Shown here in pieces: positions 8,443 through 14,870 of a DNA stretch of 64,000 nucleotides. Each line of letters begins with the position of its first letter. The stretch's first letter is position 1. This stretch comes from Pararhizobium sp. (GTDB lineage: Bacteria > Pseudomonadota > Alphaproteobacteria > Rhizobiales > Rhizobiaceae). Made by a program: the position numbers and the translations under genes. The stretch covers positions 5,164,501-5,228,500 of the forward strand of contig CP051237.1 of the NCBI GenBank assembly GCA_017794825.1, read 5' to 3'. The notes under the pieces were generated by a model that was not told the origin of the DNA, ran no database searches, and saw only the letters and a list, made by a program, of their open reading frames with translations.

Positions 8443-9204
8443 TCAGATGTATGGTCTGTCCGGCGCCGGCGAATGCGACCATCCGGCGATTGTGGAAAGC
8501 CCGTTTTCGTCTTTTACCTTGCACTGCCGGCCCGTCCATTCGATGAGATTGCGTGACACCAGTTTCCTGAGGGTCTTGTTCGTGTGAACCACTGACAGCC
8601 CGAGTGTGTCTGCAACGTGCTGCTGGGTAATTGGAATGGCAGTGTTCGACGATACGAGCGCCCGAACGGCCTTTGCGCGCTTGTGCAAAAACAAAATCAA
8701 ATAGGCAGCGCGTTCAAGAGCGTTGCGTTGCCCGACGCTCAGCAGATGTTCGTCGAGGATTGATTCCTCACGGGCTGCGATCCAGGTCAGATCATAGCTG
8801 AGTGAAGGAAATGACCGGAACAACTCGGAAAGGCGTTCGCGCTCAAAGACGCACATCACCATTGGAGTGAGCGCCTCGATGGAATGCTGCATCTCGCCCA
8901 TGAGCGTTCCCTGCAGCCCGATCATGTCGCCGGGCAATACATAATTCAGGATCTGGCGGCGCCCGTCATCGAGCATTTTGTAGCGGAAACCCCATCCGCT
9001 CAGGAGTGAATAGAGATGTGCGCTGTGAGATCCCTCAACGAGAACAGTCGAGCCTTTGTCCGAGATAAGTTCTCCGGTCTTGAACCGTGCAACGAATTCA
9101 AGTTCCTTTTCGTTGAAACTCCGGAATATCTCGAATTTTTTCAATGGACAGCGGGTACATGGCGTCCAGGCTGTCTTGAGCTTGCCACTGGTTTTCCCTG
9201 TCAT
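8443..9204 (-). CDS. Crp/Fnr family transcriptional regulator
   Basis: 253 residues. An N-terminal C-x-x-C (TPCTRCPLKKFEIF) precedes a cyclic-nucleotide-binding-like beta-roll (about 30-140, with YVLPGDMIGLQGTLMG). A dimer helix and winged helix-turn-helix (ITQQHVADTLGLSVVHTNKT) follow. This is the FixK/Fnr-like subgroup common in Rhizobiales. ATG 9204 is preferred over an upstream start at 9276, which would run deep into ecfG. The gene follows nepR-ecfG on the same strand with a 25-bp gap, so it may be cotranscribed with the stress sigma factor. Its ligand is unknown. Confidence 0.85.
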   Translation of the reverse strand: MTGKTSGKLKTAWTPCTRCPLKKFEIFRSFNEKELEFVARFKTGELISDKGSTVLVEGSHSAHLYSLLSGWGFRYKMLDDGRRQILNYVLPGDMIGLQGTLMGEMQHSIEALTPMVMCVFERERLSELFRSFPSLSYDLTWIAAREESILDEHLLSVGQRNALERAAYLILFLHKRAKAVRALVSSNTAIPITQQHVADTLGLSVVHTNKTLRKLVSRNLIEWTGRQCKVKDENGLSTIAGWSHSPAPDRPYI

Positions 9205-9229
9205 ATCGCACAATGTCTCCGACAGGGGA

Positions 9230-9796
9230 TCAGTTCTTGGCGAATGCGCGATTGGTTGTCGCCATCGAGCTCGCATCCGGACCGTAAGCTCCGTCTCCTT
9301 CGATGCTGAGAGCGACCATGAGACTGCTGCGAGCCCGGCTCACGCGGCTCTTGATCGTTCCAATAGCGCATTGGCAGATATTCGCAGCTTCTTCATAGGA
9401 GAAACCTGAAGCGCCAACGAGGATGATGGCTTCACGCTGGTCATCGGGCAACTTTTCAAGCGCCTTGCGAAAATCCTGCATGTCAAGTGAGCCGTATTGT
9501 TCCGGATGGACCGCCAGGCGTTCCGTCAATATGCCGTCGCGGTCTTCCACTTCGCGTCCGCTTTTTCGCATCTGGCTGTAGAAAGCGTTGCGCAGAATTG
9601 TGAACAGCCAGGCTTTCATGTTCGTGCCAGGTTCGAACGAATCCTGTTTCGCCCAGGCCTTCAGGATCGTGTCCTGCACAAGGTCGTCTGCGCTGCTCGC
9701 ATCACCGATGAGGGACATGGCGAACGCGCGAAGACTGGGCAGAGCAGACAACAATTCCCTCTTGAAGCTGTACTCGAGATCTTCGGCTGTGCTCAC
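9230..9796 (-). CDS. ecfG: EcfG-type ECF sigma factor of the general stress response
   Basis: 188 residues. Region 2 contains DDLVQDTILKAWAKQDSFEP and AWLFTILRNAFYSQMRK; region 4 contains LPDDQREAIILVGASGFSYE, EEAANICQCAIGTIKSRVSR. It is the alternative sigma factor that recognises GGAAC-N16/17-CGTT and is held inactive by NepR until PhyR~P releases it. Its start overlaps the nepR stop by 4 bp (ATGA). A Crp/Fnr gene follows. Assignment rests on sequence and the diagnostic nepR/phyR neighbours. Confidence 0.95.
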   Translation of the reverse strand: MSTAEDLEYSFKRELLSALPSLRAFAMSLIGDASSADDLVQDTILKAWAKQDSFEPGTNMKAWLFTILRNAFYSQMRKSGREVEDRDGILTERLAVHPEQYGSLDMQDFRKALEKLPDDQREAIILVGASGFSYEEAANICQCAIGTIKSRVSRARSSLMVALSIEGDGAYGPDASSMATTNRAFAKN

Positions 9797-9987
9797 TTGC
9801 GATTTCCATCTTTTTGCGATGCTTCTGCAGCGTCGAGTTTCTCAAGAAGGTCCAAAAAGCGATCCGGAATGGTTTCCGTTTCGACCTCGTGATAGATCGT
9901 CCGCAAATGGCGCGCGATCTCGCTGTTCGGATCGATTTCCCCGGTGCCTCGACTCCGTGAATCTCCAGTTGGTTTGTTCTTACTCAT
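9793..9987 (-). CDS. nepR: NepR anti-sigma factor
   Basis: 64 residues, the usual NepR size. The core IARHLRTIYHEVETETIPDR followed by FLDLLEKLD is the NepR signature: two helices that bind EcfG, or the sigma-like domain of PhyR. I chose ATG 9987; upstream in-frame starts reach into the promoter at 10048-10072. It is coupled to ecfG by a 4-bp overlap. This short gene is easily lost in a longer 110-codon reading. Confidence 0.93.
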   Translation of the reverse strand: MSKNKPTGDSRSRGTGEIDPNSEIARHLRTIYHEVETETIPDRFLDLLEKLDAAEASQKDGNRK

Positions 9988-10047
9988 CAATCTGCGTCTC
10001 TCCTGCGCTGCGTAACCCGCAAAAACCCCGGTTTCGAATCGACTGGT

Positions 10048-10072
10048 AACGCCATACCCAGAAAATTGTTCC
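10048..10072 (-). promoter_or_regulatory. EcfG promoter of nepR-ecfG
   Basis: On the minus strand GGAAC (10072-10068), 16-nt spacer, CGTT (10051-10048); exact consensus. It gives positive autoregulation of the sigma/anti-sigma operon. Confidence 0.88.
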
Positions 10073-10079
10073 TTTCCCG

Positions 10080-10104
10080 GGAACTTTTTTTTGCTTTCCT
10101 CGTT
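10080..10104 (+). promoter_or_regulatory. EcfG promoter of phyR
   Basis: GGAAC at 10080-10084, 16-nt spacer, CGTT at 10101-10104, 47 bp before the phyR ATG. It lies only 8 bp from the divergent nepR promoter, back to back. Confidence 0.88.
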
Positions 10105-10150
10105 GATACTCATCGTAAATACCAATTACCCTTCTTCAGGAGAGTCAAAT

Positions 10151-10945
10151 ATGTCATTGTCCACCCGCATCGCTCCCCACTTGCCGTTGCTCCGCCGATT
10201 TGCGCGGGCATTTACCGGCTCGCAGACATCTGGCGATGCCTACGTGGAAGCAACGCTGGAAACGCTCATTACAGATATCTCCGTGTTTCCGAACGCATCG
10301 AGCGATCGTGTTTCGCTTTATAAACTGTTCTGTCAGGCCTTTGGTTCCCTCGACGTGCAACTGGAGCCGAAGGCGTCTCCCTTTGGCTGGGAACGGCGCG
10401 CGGCGGCAAATCTTGCGGCCGTCCAGCCACTTGCCCGTCAGGCGTTCCTTCTCGTGGCGGTTGAGGGATTTAGCGAAAGCGAAGCAGCGGAAATCATGAA
10501 TACGGACGAAGCCGGGATAGAAAAATATCTTGACGAGGCCTCAGCGGATATTTCCCGGCAGATCGCGACCGACGTCATGATAATCGAGGACGAGCCGCTG
10601 ATTGCTGTCGATATCGAACAGATCGTGCTCGAACTGGGACATTCGGTGACAGGCATCGCACGGACCAAGGACGAGGCGATGAGCCTTTATCACAGGAGCA
10701 AGCCGAAGCTTGTGCTTGCAGACATTCAGCTCGCAGACGGAAGTTCGGGTATCGACGCGGTCAACGAAATTCTGGCTGACGCGAGTATACCGGTCATCTT
10801 TATCACGGCGTTTCCAGAACGCTTGCTGACTGGCGAACGCCCGGAACCCGCTTTCGTTGTTACGAAACCGTTCAGTCCTTCCATGGTGAAGGCGCTTATC
10901 AGCCAAGCTCTATTCTTCGACGAAAGAGCGGAAGCTGCGGCGTAA
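10151..10945 (+). CDS. phyR: PhyR response regulator (anti-anti-sigma factor)
   Basis: 264 residues. The N-terminal half (about 1-130) is sigma-like, with LPLLRRFARAFTGSQTSGDA and ALARQAF-type region 4 features (FSESEAAEIMNTDEAGIEKY). The C-terminal half is a receiver domain with the acidic pair in IIEDEPLIA, the phospho-acceptor Asp in LVLADIQLADGSSG, and the Lys in VVTKPFSP. When phosphorylated, the sigma-like domain sequesters NepR and frees EcfG. ATG 10151 has AGGAGA 8 nt upstream. It is divergent from nepR-ecfG. Confidence 0.95.
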   Translation: MSLSTRIAPHLPLLRRFARAFTGSQTSGDAYVEATLETLITDISVFPNASSDRVSLYKLFCQAFGSLDVQLEPKASPFGWERRAAANLAAVQPLARQAFLLVAVEGFSESEAAEIMNTDEAGIEKYLDEASADISRQIATDVMIIEDEPLIAVDIEQIVLELGHSVTGIARTKDEAMSLYHRSKPKLVLADIQLADGSSGIDAVNEILADASIPVIFITAFPERLLTGERPEPAFVVTKPFSPSMVKALISQALFFDERAEAAA

Positions 10946-10966
10946 TCAACAATCGATGCAATCGTT

Positions 10967-10990
10967 GGAACCATTTTTGCTTCCACGGTT
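10967..10990 (+). promoter_or_regulatory. Weak EcfG-like promoter ahead of the HWE kinase
   Basis: GGAAC at 10967-10971, 15-nt spacer, GGTT at 10987-10990. Spacer one short and -10 one mismatch, so this is weaker than the others. The rest of the 213-bp gap to the kinase shows no clear site. Confidence 0.35.
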
Positions 10991-11158
10991 TAATGTGCAA
11001 GATGTGCGCCGGACAGAAAACGATCTCTTGTTCAAAGGTTTACGGGGCGTCGTCCCGTTGACGCAGCGAATTCATTTGCTGGCGACGCCAATCATGACGG
11101 TTCCTGTCAGTTGCAAACTGACAGGCCGCACTAACATAGTATCTGAACGGACGAGCCA

Positions 11159-12169
11159 TTGACCCGCTGGCGGAGATCAAACCAGGAAGACAGCATCGTT
11201 CAAGGCTATCTTGTCGCGGCTCTCGAAGAGTCCGGGCTGTGCATCGCCATCCAGAATCAGGATCTTCAATATCTTGAAATCATGAATTTACCGAGCCGCT
11301 GGAGCGCGCCTCCAGGAGGAGAGCCGGACGACGCCTTGATTTTCGGCTCAGCGTTCGCTGATCGGCTTGCAAAGGCCAAGACTGACATTTTGCAGGGAGG
11401 AGAAACGAAGCGGCTCGAAATGATGCTTGAAGGAGATCTCGCCTATGAGTTCGAGGTCAAGCCGTTTGTCGCAAGTGACGGATGCACTTATCTGCAGACG
11501 ATAATTCGTGACATAACACTGAGAAAGTCAACTGAGCGCATTACGGTGTCGCTGCTTCGGGAAGTCAGCCACAGATCCAAGAATCTACTGGCGATCATCC
11601 AGAGCATTGCCACCCAGACGGCGAGGCACAGCGATACGCTCGACACATATCTTCGACGGTTTCGTGGACGGCTCTATTCTCTGGCGCGCGCCCAGGATCT
11701 GATTACGGATTCTGACTGGAAAGGCGCTTTCCTAAAGGATCTACTTCACAAACAGGCGCAAAGTTACTTTCCCGATGACTCCGACGCCATTATTGGGTTC
11801 AGTGGCGAAAACATTCTGCTGCCGCCCAGTGCATCGCTCTATCTTGGGCTGGCATTGCATGAACTCATTGTTCAGGCGGCGACACGACGATTTATTTCGA
11901 ATGGCGGGCAGAACATTTCTGTAAATCTGGAGCGACTGAAAAGCACGGCCGAGGAGACTGCGCCGCAGGCTCACCTCGTTTGGCGAGAAAATTATACCGA
12001 GCTGCCAAATCTCGGGATGGTGAACGAACAGCCGCCGGATCTCATGGAGTTCGAACGGATGCTGTTGGAAAAGATCGTCCCCGCCTCCCTGAACGGGACA
12101 GCGTCCTACGCAGCCGGCGACAATTCAGTCGAATACGAGATCAGGTTTCCTGTTGGCAGCCAGAAATAA
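11159..12169 (+). CDS. HWE-family sensor histidine kinase linked to PhyR, with degenerate ATP site
   Basis: 336 residues, soluble. A PAS-like sensor (about 15-125) precedes the H-box LLREVSHRSKNLLAIIQSIA (phospho-His about 138) and the catalytic domain. The HWE marks are kept: His in ALHEL and W-R-E in LVWREN. However, the N-box Asn is replaced by Gln (HELIVQAATRR instead of HELxxNAxKYG), and the usual G-x-G lid before the final strand is not visible (DLMEFERMLLEKIVP). It is placed like the GSR kinases next to phyR and probably acts on PhyR, possibly as a phosphatase or an atypical kinase. TTG start with a poor ribosome site. Confidence 0.8.
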   Translation: MTRWRRSNQEDSIVQGYLVAALEESGLCIAIQNQDLQYLEIMNLPSRWSAPPGGEPDDALIFGSAFADRLAKAKTDILQGGETKRLEMMLEGDLAYEFEVKPFVASDGCTYLQTIIRDITLRKSTERITVSLLREVSHRSKNLLAIIQSIATQTARHSDTLDTYLRRFRGRLYSLARAQDLITDSDWKGAFLKDLLHKQAQSYFPDDSDAIIGFSGENILLPPSASLYLGLALHELIVQAATRRFISNGGQNISVNLERLKSTAEETAPQAHLVWRENYTELPNLGMVNEQPPDLMEFERMLLEKIVPASLNGTASYAAGDNSVEYEIRFPVGSQK

Positions 12170-12177
12170 AAATAGAA

Positions 12178-12205
12178 ACAGCGCCGCTCGGTGGAGCGGC
12201 GCTGT
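12178..12205. terminator. Bidirectional terminator between the kinase and csbD genes
   Basis: A perfect 12-bp stem (ACAGCGCCGCTC with GAGCGGCGCTGT) and a 4-nt loop. It is preceded by A-rich and followed by T-containing sequence, and serves both convergent genes. Confidence 0.85.
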
Positions 12206-12228
12206 CGTTTGTTCATCTATCGAATGTG

Positions 12229-12426
12229 TCAGGCGCGTGTAAGCCAGGTTTCGATTTCACGGTCGATTTCGTCAACCGATTTGCCGTAACGCTCCTGGAG
12301 CTTGCCCTGAAGTTCCTTGCGACTGCCTGCGATATAGTCGATGTCGCTGTCGGTGAGCTTGCCCCACTCCTTCTGGACCTTGCCCTTTATCTGTTCCCAA
12401 TTGCCTTCGATCTGGTTCCAGTTCAT
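12229..12426 (-). CDS. CsbD family stress protein
   Basis: 65 residues. NWEQIKGKVQKEWGKLTDSD is the CsbD signature, followed by I-A-G-S-R-K-E-L-Q-G-K-L-Q-E-R-Y-G. The ATG has AAAGGAGAT immediately upstream. CsbD proteins are abundant, small, helical, general-stress proteins of unknown biochemical role. An EcfG promoter lies 66 bp upstream. Confidence 0.92.
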   Translation of the reverse strand: MNWNQIEGNWEQIKGKVQKEWGKLTDSDIDYIAGSRKELQGKLQERYGKSVDEIDREIETWLTRA

Positions 12427-12491
12427 TTTAAATCTCCTTTCTTGGAAGATCTTTTACAAAAGACGCTGGCGTCTGATGCGTCTGGTTCATA

Positions 12492-12517
12492 AACGCGTCC
12501 GCCCTGTGTTCCGTTCC
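12492..12517 (-). promoter_or_regulatory. EcfG promoter of the csbD gene
   Basis: Minus strand GGAAC (12517-12513), 17-nt spacer, CGTT (12495-12492). Exact -35 and -10. Confidence 0.75.
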
Positions 12518-12607
12518 ACCGCAAGCCTGGTCGCGTCATACTTTTTGACCGTGGTATTCAGCTTTTCGCCGAGGATAGGACTTCTTACAGCGCCTTCTAA
12601 GAAATAA

Positions 12608-12632
12608 GCCCCGCTGCAATGTGCAACGGGGC
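12608..12632 (-). terminator. Terminator downstream of the 69-residue gene
   Basis: On the minus strand the stem GCCCCG/CGGGGC is extended by TGCA/TGCA with a short loop, then TTATTTCTT. It lies 75 bp beyond the stop of the gene at 12707. Confidence 0.65.
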
Positions 12633-12706
12633 AAAAGCCGGGAAGTCGGGGTAGGAGAGGGGTTTGGGTATCTTCCCGGGATCAGTAAATGACGTGATCT
12701 TCGCGC

Positions 12707-12916
12707 CTACGCCAAGCCGTATATAAGCAGTAGGAGCAACACCAAAATGATTGCGCCGGCAATGCCCACTGTCCTCCAGTAATTGGGGCCGGGATGCGGG
12801 CTGTGGGCGGTGTTCGGCAACTCGTTTGGAAGACTGGTTTCCTGAGTTTGTTTCAGGTCGTTTTCGGCTTCCGATTTCGGAACCTCTCTTACATCGCTCA
12901 AAACATCCTCCATCAT
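12707..12916 (-). CDS. Small tail-anchored membrane protein
   Basis: 69 residues. An acidic, polar N-terminal 45 residues precede a single C-terminal helix (TVGIAGAIILVLLLLLIYGL), which looks tail-anchored. No family recognised. An exact EcfG promoter lies 17 bp upstream of the ATG, and it is divergent from the similar small gene at 13050, also with its own exact promoter. Confidence 0.7.
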   Translation of the reverse strand: MMEDVLSDVREVPKSEAENDLKQTQETSLPNELPNTAHSPHPGPNYWRTVGIAGAIILVLLLLLIYGLA

Positions 12917-12932
12917 CTTTTTCGTGTATTAA

Positions 12933-12957
12933 AACGCGTGGTCTTGAGAACGGTTCC
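12933..12957 (-). promoter_or_regulatory. EcfG promoter of the 69-residue membrane protein gene
   Basis: Minus strand GGAAC (12957-12953), 16-nt spacer, CGTT (12936-12933). Exact consensus. Confidence 0.78.
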
Positions 12958-12993
12958 ATGGATCAGCCAGCGGGCCGGCAGTGGTTCTTTTGC

Positions 12994-13018
12994 GGAACCT
13001 CAAAGCGCTACTGGCGTT
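12994..13018 (+). promoter_or_regulatory. EcfG promoter of the gene at 13050
   Basis: GGAAC at 12994-12998, 16-nt spacer, CGTT at 13015-13018, 32 bp before the ATG. Exact consensus; it is divergent from the 12933-12957 promoter. Confidence 0.78.
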
Positions 13019-13049
13019 TTCCCAGACAACTGAAACGCAAGGAAATGTT

Positions 13050-13298
13050 ATGTCTGAGAAAATCAGTGGACGCGAAGCAAAACAGGGCGACCGAAGTCCC
13101 AGTCTCGTCAAGGCCCTATTAATCGGCCTGGCCGCAGCCGCCGCCGTTTGGGTCGGGGTGGAAATTTACGGATATGAATTGCAGGGCGACACATCGCAGC
13201 TCGAAGAATTGACCGACGAGCAACGCGCGGGTTCCGATGATATGTCTACCGGGAGCGTCGAGCGCGCATCGCCGGATACGCAAACTCAGACCGACTGA
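13050..13298 (+). CDS. Small single-pass membrane protein
   Basis: 82 residues. A basic N-terminus (KISGREAKQGDRSPSLVKA) is followed by one transmembrane helix (LLIGLAAAAAVWVGVEIYGY) and an acidic, Ser/Thr-rich periplasmic tail. ATG 13050 has AAGGA 6 nt upstream. It looks like an envelope stress protein; family not recognised. Confidence 0.72.
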   Translation: MSEKISGREAKQGDRSPSLVKALLIGLAAAAAVWVGVEIYGYELQGDTSQLEELTDEQRAGSDDMSTGSVERASPDTQTQTD

Positions 13299-13377
13299 CT
13301 TGCATTGGTATCAATTGGCTCTTCCGACCGCAGATGAAATCTGCCATATCGGGCAGATAGGCCACGTCCGCAGACTA

Positions 13378-13890
13378 TCAGTCGGACCGTTCGTCATCTG
13401 ACTTTTTATTCCCGCTTTTGGGAATAAAACGATGTTCGACGATGCGCAGCAACGCCAGAACGAAAAGGGCAAATAATGTGGCGATCACTGCGATTGTCAC
13501 GTAACCCAAGCCCGTAGCAAGTCCGATAGCGCCAGCGAGCCACAAACCTGCGCCAGTTGTCAGTCCGTGAACCTCGCCGCGTGCAAAAATGATAACGCCG
13601 GCCGCCAGGAACGCCACACCGCTGGTGACCGCCTCAATTAGCCTGATTGGATCAATGCGGATCGATTCCTGATCGAAAACGGAATGATGCGTAATCTCGA
13701 TGGTCAGCAGAGCGACAGCGCACGCTGCCAAACAGACCAGAATGTGGGTTCTCAAACCTGCCGGCCTGTTGCGCCACTCTCTCTCCAATCCGACCAGAGC
13801 ACCGAAAAGAGTGGCAAGCGCAAGCCTGAACGCGATGATCGAAATCGGCAACCAGGTTTGCGTCGAAAATGAGGTGTTGTCGAAGTCCAT
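13378..13890 (-). CDS. MgtC/SapB family membrane protein
   Basis: 170 residues with the MgtC N-terminal five-helix domain. Visible motifs are FRLALATLFGALVGLEREWR, NRPAGLRTHILVCLAA (the conserved R-x-A-G-L-R-T) and FLAAGVIIFARGEVHGLTTG. The long C-terminal soluble domain of Salmonella MgtC is absent, as in most MgtC/SapB homologues. It is tied to low-Mg2+ and acid stress in other bacteria. Its ATG lies only 7 nt beyond the -10 of an exact EcfG promoter, implying a leaderless or nearly leaderless mRNA. Confidence 0.88.
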   Translation of the reverse strand: MDFDNTSFSTQTWLPISIIAFRLALATLFGALVGLEREWRNRPAGLRTHILVCLAACAVALLTIEITHHSVFDQESIRIDPIRLIEAVTSGVAFLAAGVIIFARGEVHGLTTGAGLWLAGAIGLATGLGYVTIAVIATLFALFVLALLRIVEHRFIPKSGNKKSDDERSD

Positions 13891-13897
13891 TCGAAGA

Positions 13898-13922
13898 AAC
13901 GTTACTTCAGAAGTTTCGTTCC
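13898..13922 (-). promoter_or_regulatory. EcfG promoter of the MgtC-like gene
   Basis: Minus strand GGAAC (13922-13918), 16-nt spacer, CGTT (13901-13898). Exact consensus; the -10 ends 7 nt before the start codon. Confidence 0.75.
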
Positions 13923-13942
13923 GGAAAACTGATTGCAGAGTC

Positions 13943-14227
13943 CTAATTTTCCGGAGCTTGCATTGGCACGTCTTCCGGTGAAATTACAGGAGTGTCTCCG
14001 ACGTCCGGAGCCGGCGTCACTATGTCCGGATCACCCGGATCCCTCGGCTTGAGAACGCCGTCACAACGCTCCATTGTTTCTGCCAGGGAGTCCTCAGCGC
14101 CTGTAGTCTCCTCGGTGTTATTCGGATCGACGACACAATCGTTCTGCGATTGCGCCATGGCGGCTTCTGACAACGCCATCATAGTAATGGCGGTCACCAG
14201 AAAGCGGTATGTTTTCCCTGAGGCCAT
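13943..14227 (-). CDS. Secreted small hypothetical protein
   Basis: 94 residues. The signal peptide (MASGKTYRFLVTAITMMALS, cleavage likely after AMA) leads to a short acidic, Pro-rich mature chain with two cysteines (NDCVVD, ERCDGV) about 30 residues apart. It is probably periplasmic. No family recognised. ATG 14227 is needed for the signal peptide, yet it lies within 9 nt of a candidate EcfG -10. Confidence 0.6.
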   Translation of the reverse strand: MASGKTYRFLVTAITMMALSEAAMAQSQNDCVVDPNNTEETTGAEDSLAETMERCDGVLKPRDPGDPDIVTPAPDVGDTPVISPEDVPMQAPEN

Positions 14228-14235
14228 GATGACAT

Positions 14236-14261
14236 AACCGGCAAGGCGGATATTTTGTTCC
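14236..14261 (-). promoter_or_regulatory. Candidate EcfG promoter (GGTT variant) of the secreted protein
   Basis: Minus strand GGAAC (14261-14257), 17-nt spacer, GGTT (14239-14236). One mismatch in the -10. Confidence 0.5.
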
Positions 14262-14279
14262 GGGCGCCTAGTCGGTCGG

Positions 14280-14795
14280 TTAGGCCGCTGGTTTGCGGAA
14301 CAGGCTGAGCGCAATCAGACTGACGCCGTTTGAAATGAGCTCGATCGCCAGCATGACGCCGAGGAGAACCGTCGCCGCCTCCTGGAAATTCGTGAAAATC
14401 AGAATCGCCAGCACAATCGAAACCAGACCGGAAATCAGGACCAGCGGGAAGTAGCGCGCTCGCCTTATCTTGTATGCGGTGATCAGCTTGGAGACGCCCG
14501 CTGCAGCGATCAGGATGCTGAGGACCAGTGTAAGCGAGATAATGCCTGAAAATGGATTGCTGAGGAGGGAAACCCCGGCCAGCAACGCCAGCACGCCGAT
14601 CAGTCCGGCCCACAACGACGCCCCGCGGCCTTGCTCGCGAAAGGCCGAAATCACCTGCAAGACGCCGACGATAATGAAAATCCAGCCGATCAGCCTTTCG
14701 GCGGCGACGGTGGCCGCCAGAGGATTAATCAGGGCGACAAGACCCCCGACGATAGAAATCACGCCGACAATCAACCAAAGCATCCAGTTCTTCAT
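14280..14795 (-). CDS. HdeD family acid-resistance membrane protein (DUF308)
   Basis: 171 residues in six transmembrane helices arranged as three repeats of a DUF308 hairpin: MLWLIVGVISIVGGLVALIN, IGWIFIIVGVLQVISAF, SLLSNPFSG, LVLSILIAAAGVSKLI, LISGLVSIVLAILIF and so on. HdeD supports acid and density-dependent stress resistance in E. coli. ATG 14795 follows GGGGGAATT. No GGAAC-type promoter was found for it. Confidence 0.88.
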   Translation of the reverse strand: MKNWMLWLIVGVISIVGGLVALINPLAATVAAERLIGWIFIIVGVLQVISAFREQGRGASLWAGLIGVLALLAGVSLLSNPFSGIISLTLVLSILIAAAGVSKLITAYKIRRARYFPLVLISGLVSIVLAILIFTNFQEAATVLLGVMLAIELISNGVSLIALSLFRKPAA

Positions 14796-14870
14796 CGCAA
14801 TTCCCCCGAATGACCAGATTCGTCCAAGAATACCACTTCGGACAAAAAGCAGGAAGGAAGAACAAAGCAT

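Noticed and set aside
12594..12700. A CRISPR-like or repeat signal near the 12.6-kb hairpin
   Set aside because: Only one hairpin is present, with no repeated unit; it reads as a terminator.
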